36,158 nt of DNA from Candidatus Obscuribacterales bacterium (GTDB lineage Bacteria; Cyanobacteriota; Vampirovibrionia; Obscuribacterales; Obscuribacteraceae). The translations under genes were made by a program, and so were the position numbers. The DNA lies in contig JAIEQI010000182.1 in NCBI GenBank assembly GCA_019747875.1, positions 1-36,158 on the forward strand. Reading direction: 5' to 3'. How positions within the stretch are numbered: position 1 is the stretch's first letter; the number at the start of each line of letters is the position of its first letter. The notes below the pieces were generated by a model. It saw only the letters and a list, made by a program, of their open reading frames with translations, was not told where the DNA came from and ran no database searches. This document shows positions 7,054-16,795 of this stretch, piece by piece.

Positions 7054-9006
7054 GTGGACACCGATCGCTTAGTCGGAAAAATTTTGGATGGCAGATATAA
7101 AATTCTGGAGCCTCTTGGCGCCGGAGGCATGGGCACGGTTTATAAGGCTAAAGAAATTGCGCTTGAAAGGTTCATTGCCTTAAAGTTGTTGAAAAACTCA
7201 GACATGTCTGAAGAAGACCAGGCACGCTTTGAGCGTGAAGGCAAGATCGTGTCTGAACTTGTGCATCAGAACATTGTCAATTTCTATAGGTTTGGTTTTG
7301 CGCCTGATGGGACGCCTTACATTGCGATGGAGCATCTTCAAGGAAAGACCCTTCGCGATCTCCTCAATTCCGAATCACAGCTCAACTGGCACCGAATTGG
7401 AAAAATTGTTGTGCAGATATGCCATGCGTTGGAATACACCCATGGTCGGGCAATAGTGCATCGTGATTTAAAGCCAGAGAACATAATGCTTTTAGATGCA
7501 TCTGGACCTGAAACAGTAAAGCTTCTCGATTTCGGACTTGCCACGTTTATGCCAGCAGCAGTTGAATCTTATCAACGAATAACCACTACTGGACAACTCG
7601 TGGGAAGTGTCAATTACATCAGTCCCGAGCAGTGCGTCGGAAAAATTGTTGATCACCGAGCTGACATTTACGCTCTTGGTTGCATTATGTATGAGGCTGT
7701 ATCCGGGCGCCTTCCGCATGTGGCGGACAATCCACTTGGTGTGGTCTACAAACATGCAAATGACCAGCCAGATAAGTTTGGACAATTTTTGCAGTTTCAC
7801 AGTATTCCGCTGGCATTTGAGAAGATTGTGTTTCATGCTTTGGAAAAGGACCCGGCTAAGAGATACAGCAGCGCGACTGAGCTTAGGCAGGAGCTGGAGC
7901 AGCTCATGCAAGATCCGGCAGCCACGTTGACGTTAGCTCTAGCTGGACTCTTCAAGGAAGGAAGTCCGGAGCAGCAAAAGAAGTCAAAGATTCAACCAGT
8001 TGTTATTTGTGCTGCGCTAGCAATTTGTTTGTTGGTGTTTTCGATTGCATTCCTGCATCGATCGAACCTGGCTGAACGTGCAGCGCAAGAGTCTTTGGAC
8101 TTCCAACCACGCACAGAACTGGATACACGCATCCGTGGATTTCAAGTTAAGTTGCAAGTGGCAAGAAAGAATTTGGCAAGAATGAAGAAGCAATTTGCTG
8201 CTATGCCAGCCCACAGTGCCGATCGAATCCAGCTTGAGCGTGAACTGATTCTGGAATTATTGAATGCCTGCAGTCTCAGTTACCACGTTTCTGATTTTGA
8301 AAATGCCAGGGAGTACTACAAACAAGTGGAGAAGTTTTTGGGAGCGGAAGCTTTCAAGGATGCTTACATGCTGGATCGCCTCTCTGATGCTCAATTCAAA
8401 GTGAAGAGGGTGGCAGAGGCTCGGAAGACTATGGAAAGATCATTGGCAATTCGTAAGGAAAATAATGTACCAGGTGCAGACAATTTGCTCCGAATAGGGC
8501 AGGCGGACCTTAGTTTAGGCAACACAAAATCAGCCAGGGACTATTTTGCAAAGGCAAGACAGGCATGGCGTCCTTACTTGGTTGAGACAACAAAAGCTAC
8601 TACAAGCAGAGTTAGCCATTCATCAGCTATTGACACAGTTTGCTTTAGAGAGCGTAAGGCGGCCAGTGGCGCGACTGAGGGATTTGTGAGGCAGGCTATC
8701 GAGCTGAAGATAGACGATCCCGCTCAGAAACTGGAAAGAGTTGCGCTATTGAATGACATGGTGGATTTCTTTCTCGAACTGCAAAATTCGAACGATAAGC
8801 TTGATTGGCCTTTACGGCGGGCTCGCGCATGGATAAAGGAGCTTCCTCCTAGTATGCCTGGTTATTCCTCTGAAGCAGCTCGGACTTATACTCTCTCTGC
8901 GCGTGCATGTAAGATATTTGGAAGCGAAACAGAGGCAAAGGAATACCAACGCATAGCCAAATCGTTCGGGGGTGGCAAAACGATTTCTTTGGGCTCAGAG
9001 CTTTAG
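7054..9006 (+). CDS. Membrane Ser/Thr protein kinase with TPR-like C-terminal region
   Basis: A 650-residue Hanks-type kinase. The catalytic domain (about 12-280) has the glycine loop GAGGMGTVY (22-30), Lys44, HRDLKPEN with Asp138, DFGLA at 159 and an SPEQ activation-segment motif, so it should be active. A single hydrophobic helix (about 314-335) follows, then some 310 residues of helical, TPR-like repeats that would lie outside the cytoplasmic membrane. This PknB-like layout suggests sensing through the repeat domain. The start is GTG at 7054 with an AAAAGGAAG ribosome site. The 3' end overlaps the end of the histidine kinase gene on the other strand by 12 bases. Confidence 0.92.
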   Translation: MDTDRLVGKILDGRYKILEPLGAGGMGTVYKAKEIALERFIALKLLKNSDMSEEDQARFEREGKIVSELVHQNIVNFYRFGFAPDGTPYIAMEHLQGKTLRDLLNSESQLNWHRIGKIVVQICHALEYTHGRAIVHRDLKPENIMLLDASGPETVKLLDFGLATFMPAAVESYQRITTTGQLVGSVNYISPEQCVGKIVDHRADIYALGCIMYEAVSGRLPHVADNPLGVVYKHANDQPDKFGQFLQFHSIPLAFEKIVFHALEKDPAKRYSSATELRQELEQLMQDPAATLTLALAGLFKEGSPEQQKKSKIQPVVICAALAICLLVFSIAFLHRSNLAERAAQESLDFQPRTELDTRIRGFQVKLQVARKNLARMKKQFAAMPAHSADRIQLERELILELLNACSLSYHVSDFENAREYYKQVEKFLGAEAFKDAYMLDRLSDAQFKVKRVAEARKTMERSLAIRKENNVPGADNLLRIGQADLSLGNTKSARDYFAKARQAWRPYLVETTKATTSRVSHSSAIDTVCFRERKAASGATEGFVRQAIELKIDDPAQKLERVALLNDMVDFFLELQNSNDKLDWPLRRARAWIKELPPSMPGYSSEAARTYTLSARACKIFGSETEAKEYQRIAKSFGGGKTISLGSEL

Positions 9007-10746
9007 CTCCGTTTCTGGGCGTGATTCCTTTGGAAGGGTAAAGGCGAATGTTGTCCCTTCTCCCTCTGAACTGTTTGCCCAAATTTTGCCACCATGTTCT
9101 TCAACAAGAGTTTTGCATATTGCTAAACCCAAGCCGCTGCCTTTTTTGTCACTAGCGTCGGAGTGATCGAGCTGCTCAAAACGTTCAAATACGTTACCAA
9201 GCTTTTCCTGCGGAATGGTTCTTCCTTTGTTGGTCACCGCAATTTGAATCTCGTTCGGTTCAATAGTTGCAGAGATAATCACTTCTGTGCCTGGATTGGC
9301 AAACTTGATTGCGTTATCCAGCAGATTTACGAGAACTTGAATGATGCGGGCACCATCGCAATTGCAAGTAATGTCGTTCGGAACATTTACGGAAATCGTC
9401 ACTTCATGTAAAGCAGCTAGTGGCTCAACAGCTTTTATGGATGAACGTATTGTCTCGTCTATGGAAGTTTCTTTCGCGTGAATCTGGTACTTGCCCGCTT
9501 TTACCCTTTCAATGTCCAATAGGTCTTGAATAAGCCTAATCAGTCTTAAACATTCATTTTCGGCTCTGGATGCGGCAGCTTTTCCTTGCTCGGTTAGGCT
9601 GCCGTTTCGGCCTTCAGAAAATGATGCTAGAACCATCAGGATTGAAGACAGAGGACTCTTGAGGTCATGAGTTACCATTGCTACAAATTCGCGTTTTGTT
9701 CGTTCCAACTCATGTTTAACTCTTGCATCCATGAGAATAACCAAACAACTTTCTTCTCCTTGATTAGAAAGCATACTGACTGAGGTCTCGCAGGGAATGC
9801 GCTCACCGCTGCTGGATGTCGTCAAGCTTTCAAATACAGAACCCTCTTGTTGGATAAGTGTTGATAGCTGTTGCATGTGAAACGGTTCGCTGCAGAAACT
9901 GAACAATGTTGTGGCTTTTATTTCAGACAGATCAATGTTCTGCTCATAGCCTGTTAGTGCAAAGGCACTGCGATTCATGAATTCAAGGCAGCCGCTGCGA
10001 TTAATCAGCGCTACTGCCGCTGGTAAATTTTCGAGAATCCCGCGAACCTTTTCTTCGCTTTCTCTTATTGCTTTTTCCGCTCGCTTGCGTTCTGTAATGT
10101 TGTGCGCCACACAAAACAAGCCGCCATCAGAAACTGACCAATGTGCGGACCACAGCATGTCTTCTACACGACCATTCTTTTTCTTGAAACGATTCTCGAA
10201 TGTTATTTTTGCAATACTTTGTTCTGCTCCAATTATGGCATTGAGTGTTTTTTCGACACTGGAATCATTCTCTAAATAGTCACGCAAGTTCTTTCCAACA
10301 AGCTCTTCCGGTTTATAACCCCAGACTCGATTGGAGGCGGCGTTCACCTGTAAGAATGTGCAGTTGGTGTCTATGAGACAGATTACATCAGCCGCATTTT
10401 CGATCATCATCCGCATTTTGTCTTCCGTGGTCCCGGTCGTTTCCGCCTTTTTCTCCGGTATCTCTGCCAGGCGTTGAGCGGGCGCGATTTGGGGCTGTTG
10501 ACTGTTCTTGCTCGTTTCGATGCCTAACCGTTTTGCAAGAAGTGGTTGAATAACGCGGAACGTAAATAGAGCGACAATGAGGGAGATTGCAATTGGGATC
10601 AAACAAACGTAAAGAGATACTGTGTTTGCATCCAATGCTCCGCTCTTTATGGCCCCGATAACTTTCCAAAGAACAAGCGAAGCACCAACCCCGGAGCAAA
10701 TTGAGGCAAACAGAATTGTGCTAGCGATGAGATAACCGGCTTTCAT
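8995..10746 (-). CDS. PAS-domain sensor histidine kinase
   Basis: This 583-residue kinase has two N-terminal membrane helices (about 5-30 and 43-67) with a very short extracytoplasmic loop, two PAS domains (about 110-230 and 235-345), a HisKA domain with the phospho-acceptor motif VTHDLKSPLSS, and a HATPase_c domain with N, G1 and G2 boxes near the C-terminus. Signals are probably sensed by the PAS domains inside the cell. No receiver domain or response regulator is adjacent. It lies 27 bases after the atypical Ser/Thr kinase gene and is probably co-transcribed with it. It belongs to the EnvZ/PhoR-like class. Confidence 0.93.
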   Translation of the reverse strand: MKAGYLIASTILFASICSGVGASLVLWKVIGAIKSGALDANTVSLYVCLIPIAISLIVALFTFRVIQPLLAKRLGIETSKNSQQPQIAPAQRLAEIPEKKAETTGTTEDKMRMMIENAADVICLIDTNCTFLQVNAASNRVWGYKPEELVGKNLRDYLENDSSVEKTLNAIIGAEQSIAKITFENRFKKKNGRVEDMLWSAHWSVSDGGLFCVAHNITERKRAEKAIRESEEKVRGILENLPAAVALINRSGCLEFMNRSAFALTGYEQNIDLSEIKATTLFSFCSEPFHMQQLSTLIQQEGSVFESLTTSSSGERIPCETSVSMLSNQGEESCLVILMDARVKHELERTKREFVAMVTHDLKSPLSSILMVLASFSEGRNGSLTEQGKAAASRAENECLRLIRLIQDLLDIERVKAGKYQIHAKETSIDETIRSSIKAVEPLAALHEVTISVNVPNDITCNCDGARIIQVLVNLLDNAIKFANPGTEVIISATIEPNEIQIAVTNKGRTIPQEKLGNVFERFEQLDHSDASDKKGSGLGLAICKTLVEEHGGKIWANSSEGEGTTFAFTLPKESRPETELKL

Positions 10747-10773
10747 GGCTGGATAGCTTTAGTCTCCCTGGTT

Positions 10774-13164
10774 CTATTTCGACTCTTTGTTGCTTTGATA
10801 TTGGCTTAGCTCATTGCGCGCTTCTTTTATGACGGCCATTGCTTCTTCATCTTTCGGATCAACGTTGTCTTGCCCATCTCTGTCCAGCTTCTGCAGAGTC
10901 TCCACTCCTTTGCTCTTTGAGGTCTTGTCTTCCTTAGCTAAAAGAGCTTTGGCTAGCCAGAGTTTCGCGCCAAGAGTGTTTTTATCAAAGAGACGAGATT
11001 TCGCGAAGTTAGTACTCAGACTCTCGTTGCATGCAATGATCGCTTTGTCTGGATTGCCTGCTAGCAAATAAACAATTCCTTTGTCTCTATAAAGCTCGGT
11101 CAGATTATCCATCACGTCTCTTTGAGGATTTTTTTCTTCATATTGTATTGCTGAATCTATGTATTTTTGTGCGCTTTCATACTTTTTCTTCCCTCTGTAA
11201 GCTTGGTGCAGATGACCAAGAACGTGATTGAGTACCTTTGAGTAAGGACGGTGAAGAGTGTATTGGACTTGGGCCTCAGCAAGGCGATCTGCTTCATCAA
11301 ACCGTCCTTCGGCAATTAAGTCCATGGCTCTATTCAAGCGGATGAGATTGAAGAGTTGACCTTGCTCTATGTGTCTACTTTGACGTGTCATGTCTTTGAC
11401 GATTTGTCTTATGCTTCGCTCTTGTCTATTTGATTCTTCCTGCTTTTGAATGGCACTAGCATTTGCTGCTAGTGGATTCTCCTTCAGTGAGGACAATCGT
11501 TTGTTTACAGCCTCGATATACTCAGCCAAGTGCTGTTTGCGAAACTCAGCATCTCTTGCTTTTACGAGGCTGTTTTTGTTCACAGTATAAGATTGCTGAT
11601 TCTCTTTTGCTTGCTGCACTAAGATAGCTTGGGGGGTATTGGCTTCGAGTGGCAACGCGCCTAGTTCTGCGACGATGGATTTGGCCTCTGCCTCTAACTG
11701 TTTTGAATTTGCTATGTCCGGTTTATCGATTAAAAGGTGACTGATTGCTTGTGCTTTGCTTTGTTTTGTGTAGAGCACCATCAGTTCGCTCGGATATCTT
11801 TTAGCATATTCGCTATTTAGAAACTGATTCGACTTTGCTATAGACTCTTCGAACTGGTCGGTTGAATCGAGAAATTGTGCCTGTGATGTTGAGAAAAAAG
11901 CGAACTGCGGATTCTCTCCTCCCTTGATGGCAAAGTCAGCGGCTTTTTCAGATATGTCGTAGCCAATGTCATAATATTGTTTGTCTTTGAGCGACGCCAC
12001 TAAATCGTGAAGCTTCTTATTTTTGTCAACCGTAGGTTTTAGGGTGGACATTAGCGATATGATTTGAGAGGTCAGTGTGTAAACCTTCTCTGGATCGTTG
12101 CCATCGATTGCTTTGCTCATTTCGCCAACAGCTGTGTAGAACCTTTTGTCGTCCGTCATTGGTTGAGCAGTCAGGCTGTCTTGTTTGTGAGTTTTAGTAG
12201 TTATTTTGCCGATAGTTCCAATCGCTAATGAAACTAGCACCAGCACGCAGGCAGCCGCCACAGCAGCCTGTTTTCTCTTAGTGATTCTTTTATCGATGGT
12301 GTCCGGCACAACAAGTCTGCTCTTAGCGACCAGTTCTTTGACCTCATCTGCTGATGAATATCTGGAATCTGGGCTTTTTTGCAAAAGCTTATTAACGCAG
12401 GCTTGGAGAGTCCTGCTTAGTTTTGAATTAGTTGCCGGATTAGTTTCTGGTGATACCGCAAATGGTATCCCGTCTTTGAGTGGGGGCTCGCAAGCCAGGA
12501 GTTCATAGATGAGGCAGCCTAAGGAGAACAGATCAGAGCGCGTGTCGACTGTCGCTCCGCTCAGCTGTTCCGGGCTTGAGTAGGATGCCGAACCAATCAT
12601 CTCGCCTGTTTGTGTGACCCGCATTTCGTTTCGATTTGAGGAGAATTTTGCAAACTCGAAATCCGTGAGTTTTACATACTGTTTGTCATCTGAAATCAGT
12701 ATATTTTCCGGTCGTAGATCACGATGAACTAAACCGTGAGAATGTAAATAGCTTAGCGCGTCGCAGATCTGGCAGATAATCGATCGTTTGCTTTCGATGT
12801 CCAGAATCGGTCTATCTATGGATTCTGTGGGCATAGCCAAAAGATCTGCAAGCGTATGAGCGTCCATCTCCTCCGTTACAAGATAAGGGTGCTCCTGATG
12901 AATGCCAGTTGCGTAAGCTGTCACAATATTTGCATGGCCGAGCGAACTCAGCGCTGCAATTTCACGTTGAAACCGTTGAAAAGAAGCGCTTTCCTTGCAT
13001 TTCTCATTTAGCACCTTAACTATTACGTTCTTGTCCAGAAGCAAATGGTGCGCTCTGTAAAGGACTGCTGTGCTAGTTGTTGCCAATACGCATTCGATCT
13101 CAAAACGTTCATCAAGGACCGTTTTTGGTTCGAGCAGATGAACTTGACGCTCCGCGCTTTCCAT
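10774..13164 (-). CDS. Atypical Ser/Thr kinase with TPR-rich C-terminal region
   Basis: A 796-residue protein whose first 290 residues are a Hanks-type kinase fold. Lys50, HRDLRPEN (147-154, Asp149) and SPEQ are present. The glycine-rich loop is replaced by LATTSTAV (27-34), which has no glycine, and the DFG motif reads DFE (168-170). One membrane helix (about 298-318) precedes 470 residues of helical repeats, TPR-like in the last 200. The changes suggest low activity or a pseudokinase-like scaffold, though the key Lys and both Asp residues remain. It starts the operon with the PAS histidine kinase and lies 210 bases downstream of panC. The start is ATG at 13164 with only a weak GAGAG ribosome site. 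Confidence 0.9.
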   Translation of the reverse strand: MESAERQVHLLEPKTVLDERFEIECVLATTSTAVLYRAHHLLLDKNVIVKVLNEKCKESASFQRFQREIAALSSLGHANIVTAYATGIHQEHPYLVTEEMDAHTLADLLAMPTESIDRPILDIESKRSIICQICDALSYLHSHGLVHRDLRPENILISDDKQYVKLTDFEFAKFSSNRNEMRVTQTGEMIGSASYSSPEQLSGATVDTRSDLFSLGCLIYELLACEPPLKDGIPFAVSPETNPATNSKLSRTLQACVNKLLQKSPDSRYSSADEVKELVAKSRLVVPDTIDKRITKRKQAAVAAACVLVLVSLAIGTIGKITTKTHKQDSLTAQPMTDDKRFYTAVGEMSKAIDGNDPEKVYTLTSQIISLMSTLKPTVDKNKKLHDLVASLKDKQYYDIGYDISEKAADFAIKGGENPQFAFFSTSQAQFLDSTDQFEESIAKSNQFLNSEYAKRYPSELMVLYTKQSKAQAISHLLIDKPDIANSKQLEAEAKSIVAELGALPLEANTPQAILVQQAKENQQSYTVNKNSLVKARDAEFRKQHLAEYIEAVNKRLSSLKENPLAANASAIQKQEESNRQERSIRQIVKDMTRQSRHIEQGQLFNLIRLNRAMDLIAEGRFDEADRLAEAQVQYTLHRPYSKVLNHVLGHLHQAYRGKKKYESAQKYIDSAIQYEEKNPQRDVMDNLTELYRDKGIVYLLAGNPDKAIIACNESLSTNFAKSRLFDKNTLGAKLWLAKALLAKEDKTSKSKGVETLQKLDRDGQDNVDPKDEEAMAVIKEARNELSQYQSNKESK

Positions 13165-13374
13165 GGAACTCTCGTTGCGATGACTAACCTAGACATACCA
13201 CTTCTGTGTGCAAACCCTCTAAGTTAAAGTCATGTTCCAAGAATTGCATTTTGTTTAAGCTGCCCAGTCAATGTGGTTACCGGTTTCTTGCGGTTCCGAG
13301 CTGTCTATAGCAGTGCCTTCAGGGTTGAACCGGCTTGTGTTATTGGACTCAGTATGGAACTGGTTGGTTTGTTG

Positions 13375-14250
13375 TTATGTGACCATGATATTGTCAATCA
13401 AACGGACGCTGCCAAGTTTTGCGGCGACAAGGATTACCATTGGTGGCTTGGCTTCTGATAATGGTTCCAAAGTGTTTGGGTCGCAAACTTCCAAATACTG
13501 CAACGAAAACTCAGGTACTTTGCTTAGTTTTTCACGTGCAAATTTAAGAGCTTCTTGCAAACTACGCCTTCCTGACATTGAGTCTTCTCGGACAACGCAG
13601 AGTGTTCGATAGAGCTCGGGGGCTCTTCTTCTTTCATCAGAACTTAGTTGAGCATTTCTCGAGCTCATGGCCAGTCCATCGGATTCGCGCACTGTAGCGA
13701 CGGATACGATTGCAACTGGCTCATTTAAATCCTGCACCATGCGCCGGATGATTGTAAGTTGTTGATAGTCTTTTTCGCCAAAGTAAGCTTGGTTAGGTTG
13801 AACAATCGAAAAAAGTTTTTGGACGACTGTTGCAACTCCAATGAAATGTCCTGGGCGGTATGTTCCGCAAAGCCGGTCTGTTAGCTCTTGTGGGGGCACC
13901 ACCTTTGTGCTGCTTGTATGTCCGGCGGCATAAAGTTCTTCAACTTGCGGATGGAAAACCGCGGCAACGCCAGCATCGCGGCACATTGCCAAATCCTTTT
14001 CCAATGTCCGTGGATAGCGATCGAAGTCTTCATTTGGACCGAACTGCATTGGGTTGACAAAAATCGAGACGGCAACATGTTGACAGTCGCGCACGGCTCG
14101 CCGAATAAGTGTCATATGACCTTCATGCAAAGCACCCATGGTCGGAACAAAACCGAGAAGCGGTTTGTCGGATGTGCTCTGCAGGTTCTTATGCCAAGTG
14201 CGGAATTCGGCAATTGTTTCGATGACGGGGCATTCTGTGGTTGATTTCAT
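13375..14250 (-). CDS. panC: Pantothenate synthetase
   Basis: This 291-residue enzyme joins pantoate and beta-alanine with ATP to give pantothenate, the precursor of coenzyme A, in the cytoplasm. The family signatures are intact: PTMGALHEGH (36-45) with the ATP-binding HxGH, a FVNPMQFGPNEDFDRYPR-like stretch, FGEKDYQQ and SSRNAQLS. Length is normal (about 280). No panB or panD is adjacent, so it is an isolated copy. The gene is followed after 210 bases by the kinase operon in the same direction, probably under separate control. Confidence 0.96.
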   Translation of the reverse strand: MKSTTECPVIETIAEFRTWHKNLQSTSDKPLLGFVPTMGALHEGHMTLIRRAVRDCQHVAVSIFVNPMQFGPNEDFDRYPRTLEKDLAMCRDAGVAAVFHPQVEELYAAGHTSSTKVVPPQELTDRLCGTYRPGHFIGVATVVQKLFSIVQPNQAYFGEKDYQQLTIIRRMVQDLNEPVAIVSVATVRESDGLAMSSRNAQLSSDERRRAPELYRTLCVVREDSMSGRRSLQEALKFAREKLSKVPEFSLQYLEVCDPNTLEPLSEAKPPMVILVAAKLGSVRLIDNIMVT

Positions 14251-14447
14251 TTGCTTGTCCAGGGTGCCGAAGTTTATTAAATGCTCCGAAAGTTCTTCAG
14301 GCTAACGCCTTCTCACTTCCACCGTTCTAATTATCGCGGCTATAAGTGCATTTTCGCACAGATAACAAGCAAGATGAAGGATTTTTCTGGGATAATTCAA
14401 AGAGTTCCAAAAACAATGTCATATTGACTGAACCAGGTCCATTTAGC

Positions 14448-16793
14448 ATGATGCCAAGATTCAAGGCACGCAGTCGTTTTGTTTTACTCCTATCAACAGC
14501 GTTGCTGCTCTTGGCACCGTCAGTCCCGATACTTGCTGACGAATTGAAGGTGGCGACAACGCAAAGCGCGGCGTCGGCAACGGAGCTCGCAAACCAAGTC
14601 GCGGCTGCTTATGGCGGCATGGCGAAAATCAAAGAGATGATAGAAAAGGGCACGCGAAGCCATGGTAAGGTTCACACATGGTCAACAATTTCTGCTGCCA
14701 GCAATCAGTTCGAGTGCGAGATCATTTCTCGGGGATACAAAGTTCGCACTGAAATGCTGATATTCGGACAGCTCCATATCATGGCCTACGACGGCAAGAA
14801 GGGTTGGAGTCAGACCGGCGATTGGGTATCGGCCAGCAGCGAGAGCACGGTCCAGCGTTTTGCCAACGAGCTGGAACATGGATTGAACGCGCTTGAGCAT
14901 TTAGACAACCCGAATTACAAATTGGAGACTTTGCCGGACACTTTTGTGGACGGAAAGAATCTGGATGTTTTGAAACTGACCTCTCCCGACGGAAAGTGGA
15001 CGAAGTTTTTTGTTGATCCGATCACACGACTTGTTATGCGAACTGAATTCATGGGGCACGATAACGAGCAAGGTATCGAGACGGTTCAGTCGATTGATTA
15101 TTCTCATTACAAGAATGTTGCGGGCTTTCCAACGCCGTTCAAAATCGTGCAATACAGTCTGGGCAAGAAAAGCTCTGAGACTAATTTGAGTGCTGTCACC
15201 ATTGATGACAGCATAAAAGATGCACTTTTTGAAATGCCGCGCGAAAGCAAGATCTCGCGTTTGGAGCACGGACCGATCACCATACCGTTTGAGTATGTTG
15301 GAAATCAGATTTTGATCTCGGCTCGCGTAAACGGCGGTGCGGAGCAGAAGTTCGTCGTTGATACCGGTGCTAGTCAAACTGTAATTGATAAAACAGTTGC
15401 GCAAAGCATTGGACCGCAGACAATGTCAACCTTCACTGTGACAGCCGGATCTAAGGCGGTTCCTCTAGGGTATTTAAGTATCCAGAAAGTACAAATCGGC
15501 GACTTGACGATGGAAAACATTCCAGCGCTAGTAGCTGATCTGGCTTCTTTTAAGGCGACTCTAGGACATCGCCCGGCTGGTTTGATCGGAACCAGTGTCT
15601 TAAAGAGATTTGCGGTGACGATCGATTATCGCGATCGAAAAATTGTACTGACAGATCCGCTTAAGCTGCAGGTGCCGGAAGGCGCGATCATTGTTCCCAC
15701 CTCGCCGGCCTTCGGTTCTACCTTGCTTGTGGTGAATGGAACGATCGATGGGCAGCACCCGATGAATTTTTTGGTTGATACCGCTGCTGGTTTCAATAAT
15801 TTGCCGCACGAGATGGCTAAGAAGTTGAATGTAGGTGCTGTCTTGCCTGTCGGACAGGTCTTTGGGCTTGAAGGGCAAAAAATGAGTATTGGATCGGTTC
15901 AGTTTAAGTCATTGGAAGTTGGCGGCTTCAAGTTGCAAAATCCTGTCTTTGCTATCCAACTGCAGCAGGCTCCCGAAAAGCCTTCCGGGTTGTTTACTGC
16001 AGGCAAGATGGGCATAATTGGTAATCCGATCTGGAGCAGCGCCAGAGTTACCATTGATTACCGCAATGATAGGCTCTTGATTGAAGTGCCTGCCAGTCGT
16101 CCGGCGCTAGATCGACTACTTGCACAAATTGACCAGGTTGACCGCTTATATCTTCGAACAAAGAGCATGGATGAGGCGGCTGCAGCATATGAGAAGGTCT
16201 TGAAAGAAGCTCAAAATAGCGGACTGAAGGCAGCAGAGGCACTCGCAATCGCAAGGCTAGCTAACCTTTACTCGGACAAGTTTAACGAGAAGAAAGAAGC
16301 AAAATGGTTTGACTTAGCCAGCCGTGAGTACGAGCGTGCCGGAAAAATTGCAGCTGAGTCTCGCAATAAACAGGTTGAAGGCGAGATACTTGCTCAATGG
16401 GCGATGTTGTATCTGAATTCTCCTCGAAGCAAGAACGATCTGGATGGAGCGCAAAAGCTTCTAAACAGGGCTTTGGCAAAGGCACCATCTGAGGGTTCTA
16501 TTTATGCGGGACTGGCCAATGCCATGTTGAAGACAGGCAAGGCACAGATGGCAACACAGTTTGTTGATAATGCGCTTCTCTTAGATCCGTCAAACTGGCA
16601 GGCCTTGTGGCTTAAATATAAGCTCTGTGAAGAAGCTGGCAAGCAGAAGGACGTGGGACTCGTATTAGCCCAGCTGGAACGATATTATCGCGATCTGCCG
16701 CAGGTGAAGGAGGCCATGGCGAAAGCGTCTGGGGCCGCCCGCAATCAGGCCGCTGCGAAAGCCACCAGATCAGCTCCCGCCAGAAAAAAGTAG
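14448..16793 (+). CDS. Secreted protein with tandem retropepsin-like aspartic protease domains and TPRs
   Basis: The 781-residue product starts at the ATG at 14448, which gives a typical signal peptide (basic start, LLLSTALLLLAP core, cut near ADE); an in-frame GTG at 14346 would bury that signal. Residues about 35-265 look like a LolA/outer-membrane-lipoprotein-sorting beta domain. Two retropepsin-like domains follow: the first has VDTGASQTV (Asp305) and ends with a TSVLKRFAVTIDYR-type motif, the second has VDTAAGF (Asp444) and ends with a matching NPIWSSARVTIDYR-type motif. About 200 residues of TPR-like helices close the protein. The second site reads DTA instead of DTG. It converges almost end to end on the DUF6941-like gene. 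Confidence 0.88.
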   Translation: MMPRFKARSRFVLLLSTALLLLAPSVPILADELKVATTQSAASATELANQVAAAYGGMAKIKEMIEKGTRSHGKVHTWSTISAASNQFECEIISRGYKVRTEMLIFGQLHIMAYDGKKGWSQTGDWVSASSESTVQRFANELEHGLNALEHLDNPNYKLETLPDTFVDGKNLDVLKLTSPDGKWTKFFVDPITRLVMRTEFMGHDNEQGIETVQSIDYSHYKNVAGFPTPFKIVQYSLGKKSSETNLSAVTIDDSIKDALFEMPRESKISRLEHGPITIPFEYVGNQILISARVNGGAEQKFVVDTGASQTVIDKTVAQSIGPQTMSTFTVTAGSKAVPLGYLSIQKVQIGDLTMENIPALVADLASFKATLGHRPAGLIGTSVLKRFAVTIDYRDRKIVLTDPLKLQVPEGAIIVPTSPAFGSTLLVVNGTIDGQHPMNFLVDTAAGFNNLPHEMAKKLNVGAVLPVGQVFGLEGQKMSIGSVQFKSLEVGGFKLQNPVFAIQLQQAPEKPSGLFTAGKMGIIGNPIWSSARVTIDYRNDRLLIEVPASRPALDRLLAQIDQVDRLYLRTKSMDEAAAAYEKVLKEAQNSGLKAAEALAIARLANLYSDKFNEKKEAKWFDLASREYERAGKIAAESRNKQVEGEILAQWAMLYLNSPRSKNDLDGAQKLLNRALAKAPSEGSIYAGLANAMLKTGKAQMATQFVDNALLLDPSNWQALWLKYKLCEEAGKQKDVGLVLAQLERYYRDLPQVKEAMAKASGAARNQAAAKATRSAPARKK

Positions 16794-16795
16794 TT

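Noticed and set aside
14901..15404. 167-codon minus-strand ORF inside the aspartic protease gene
   Set aside because: The plus-strand frame has recognisable domains across the whole interval.
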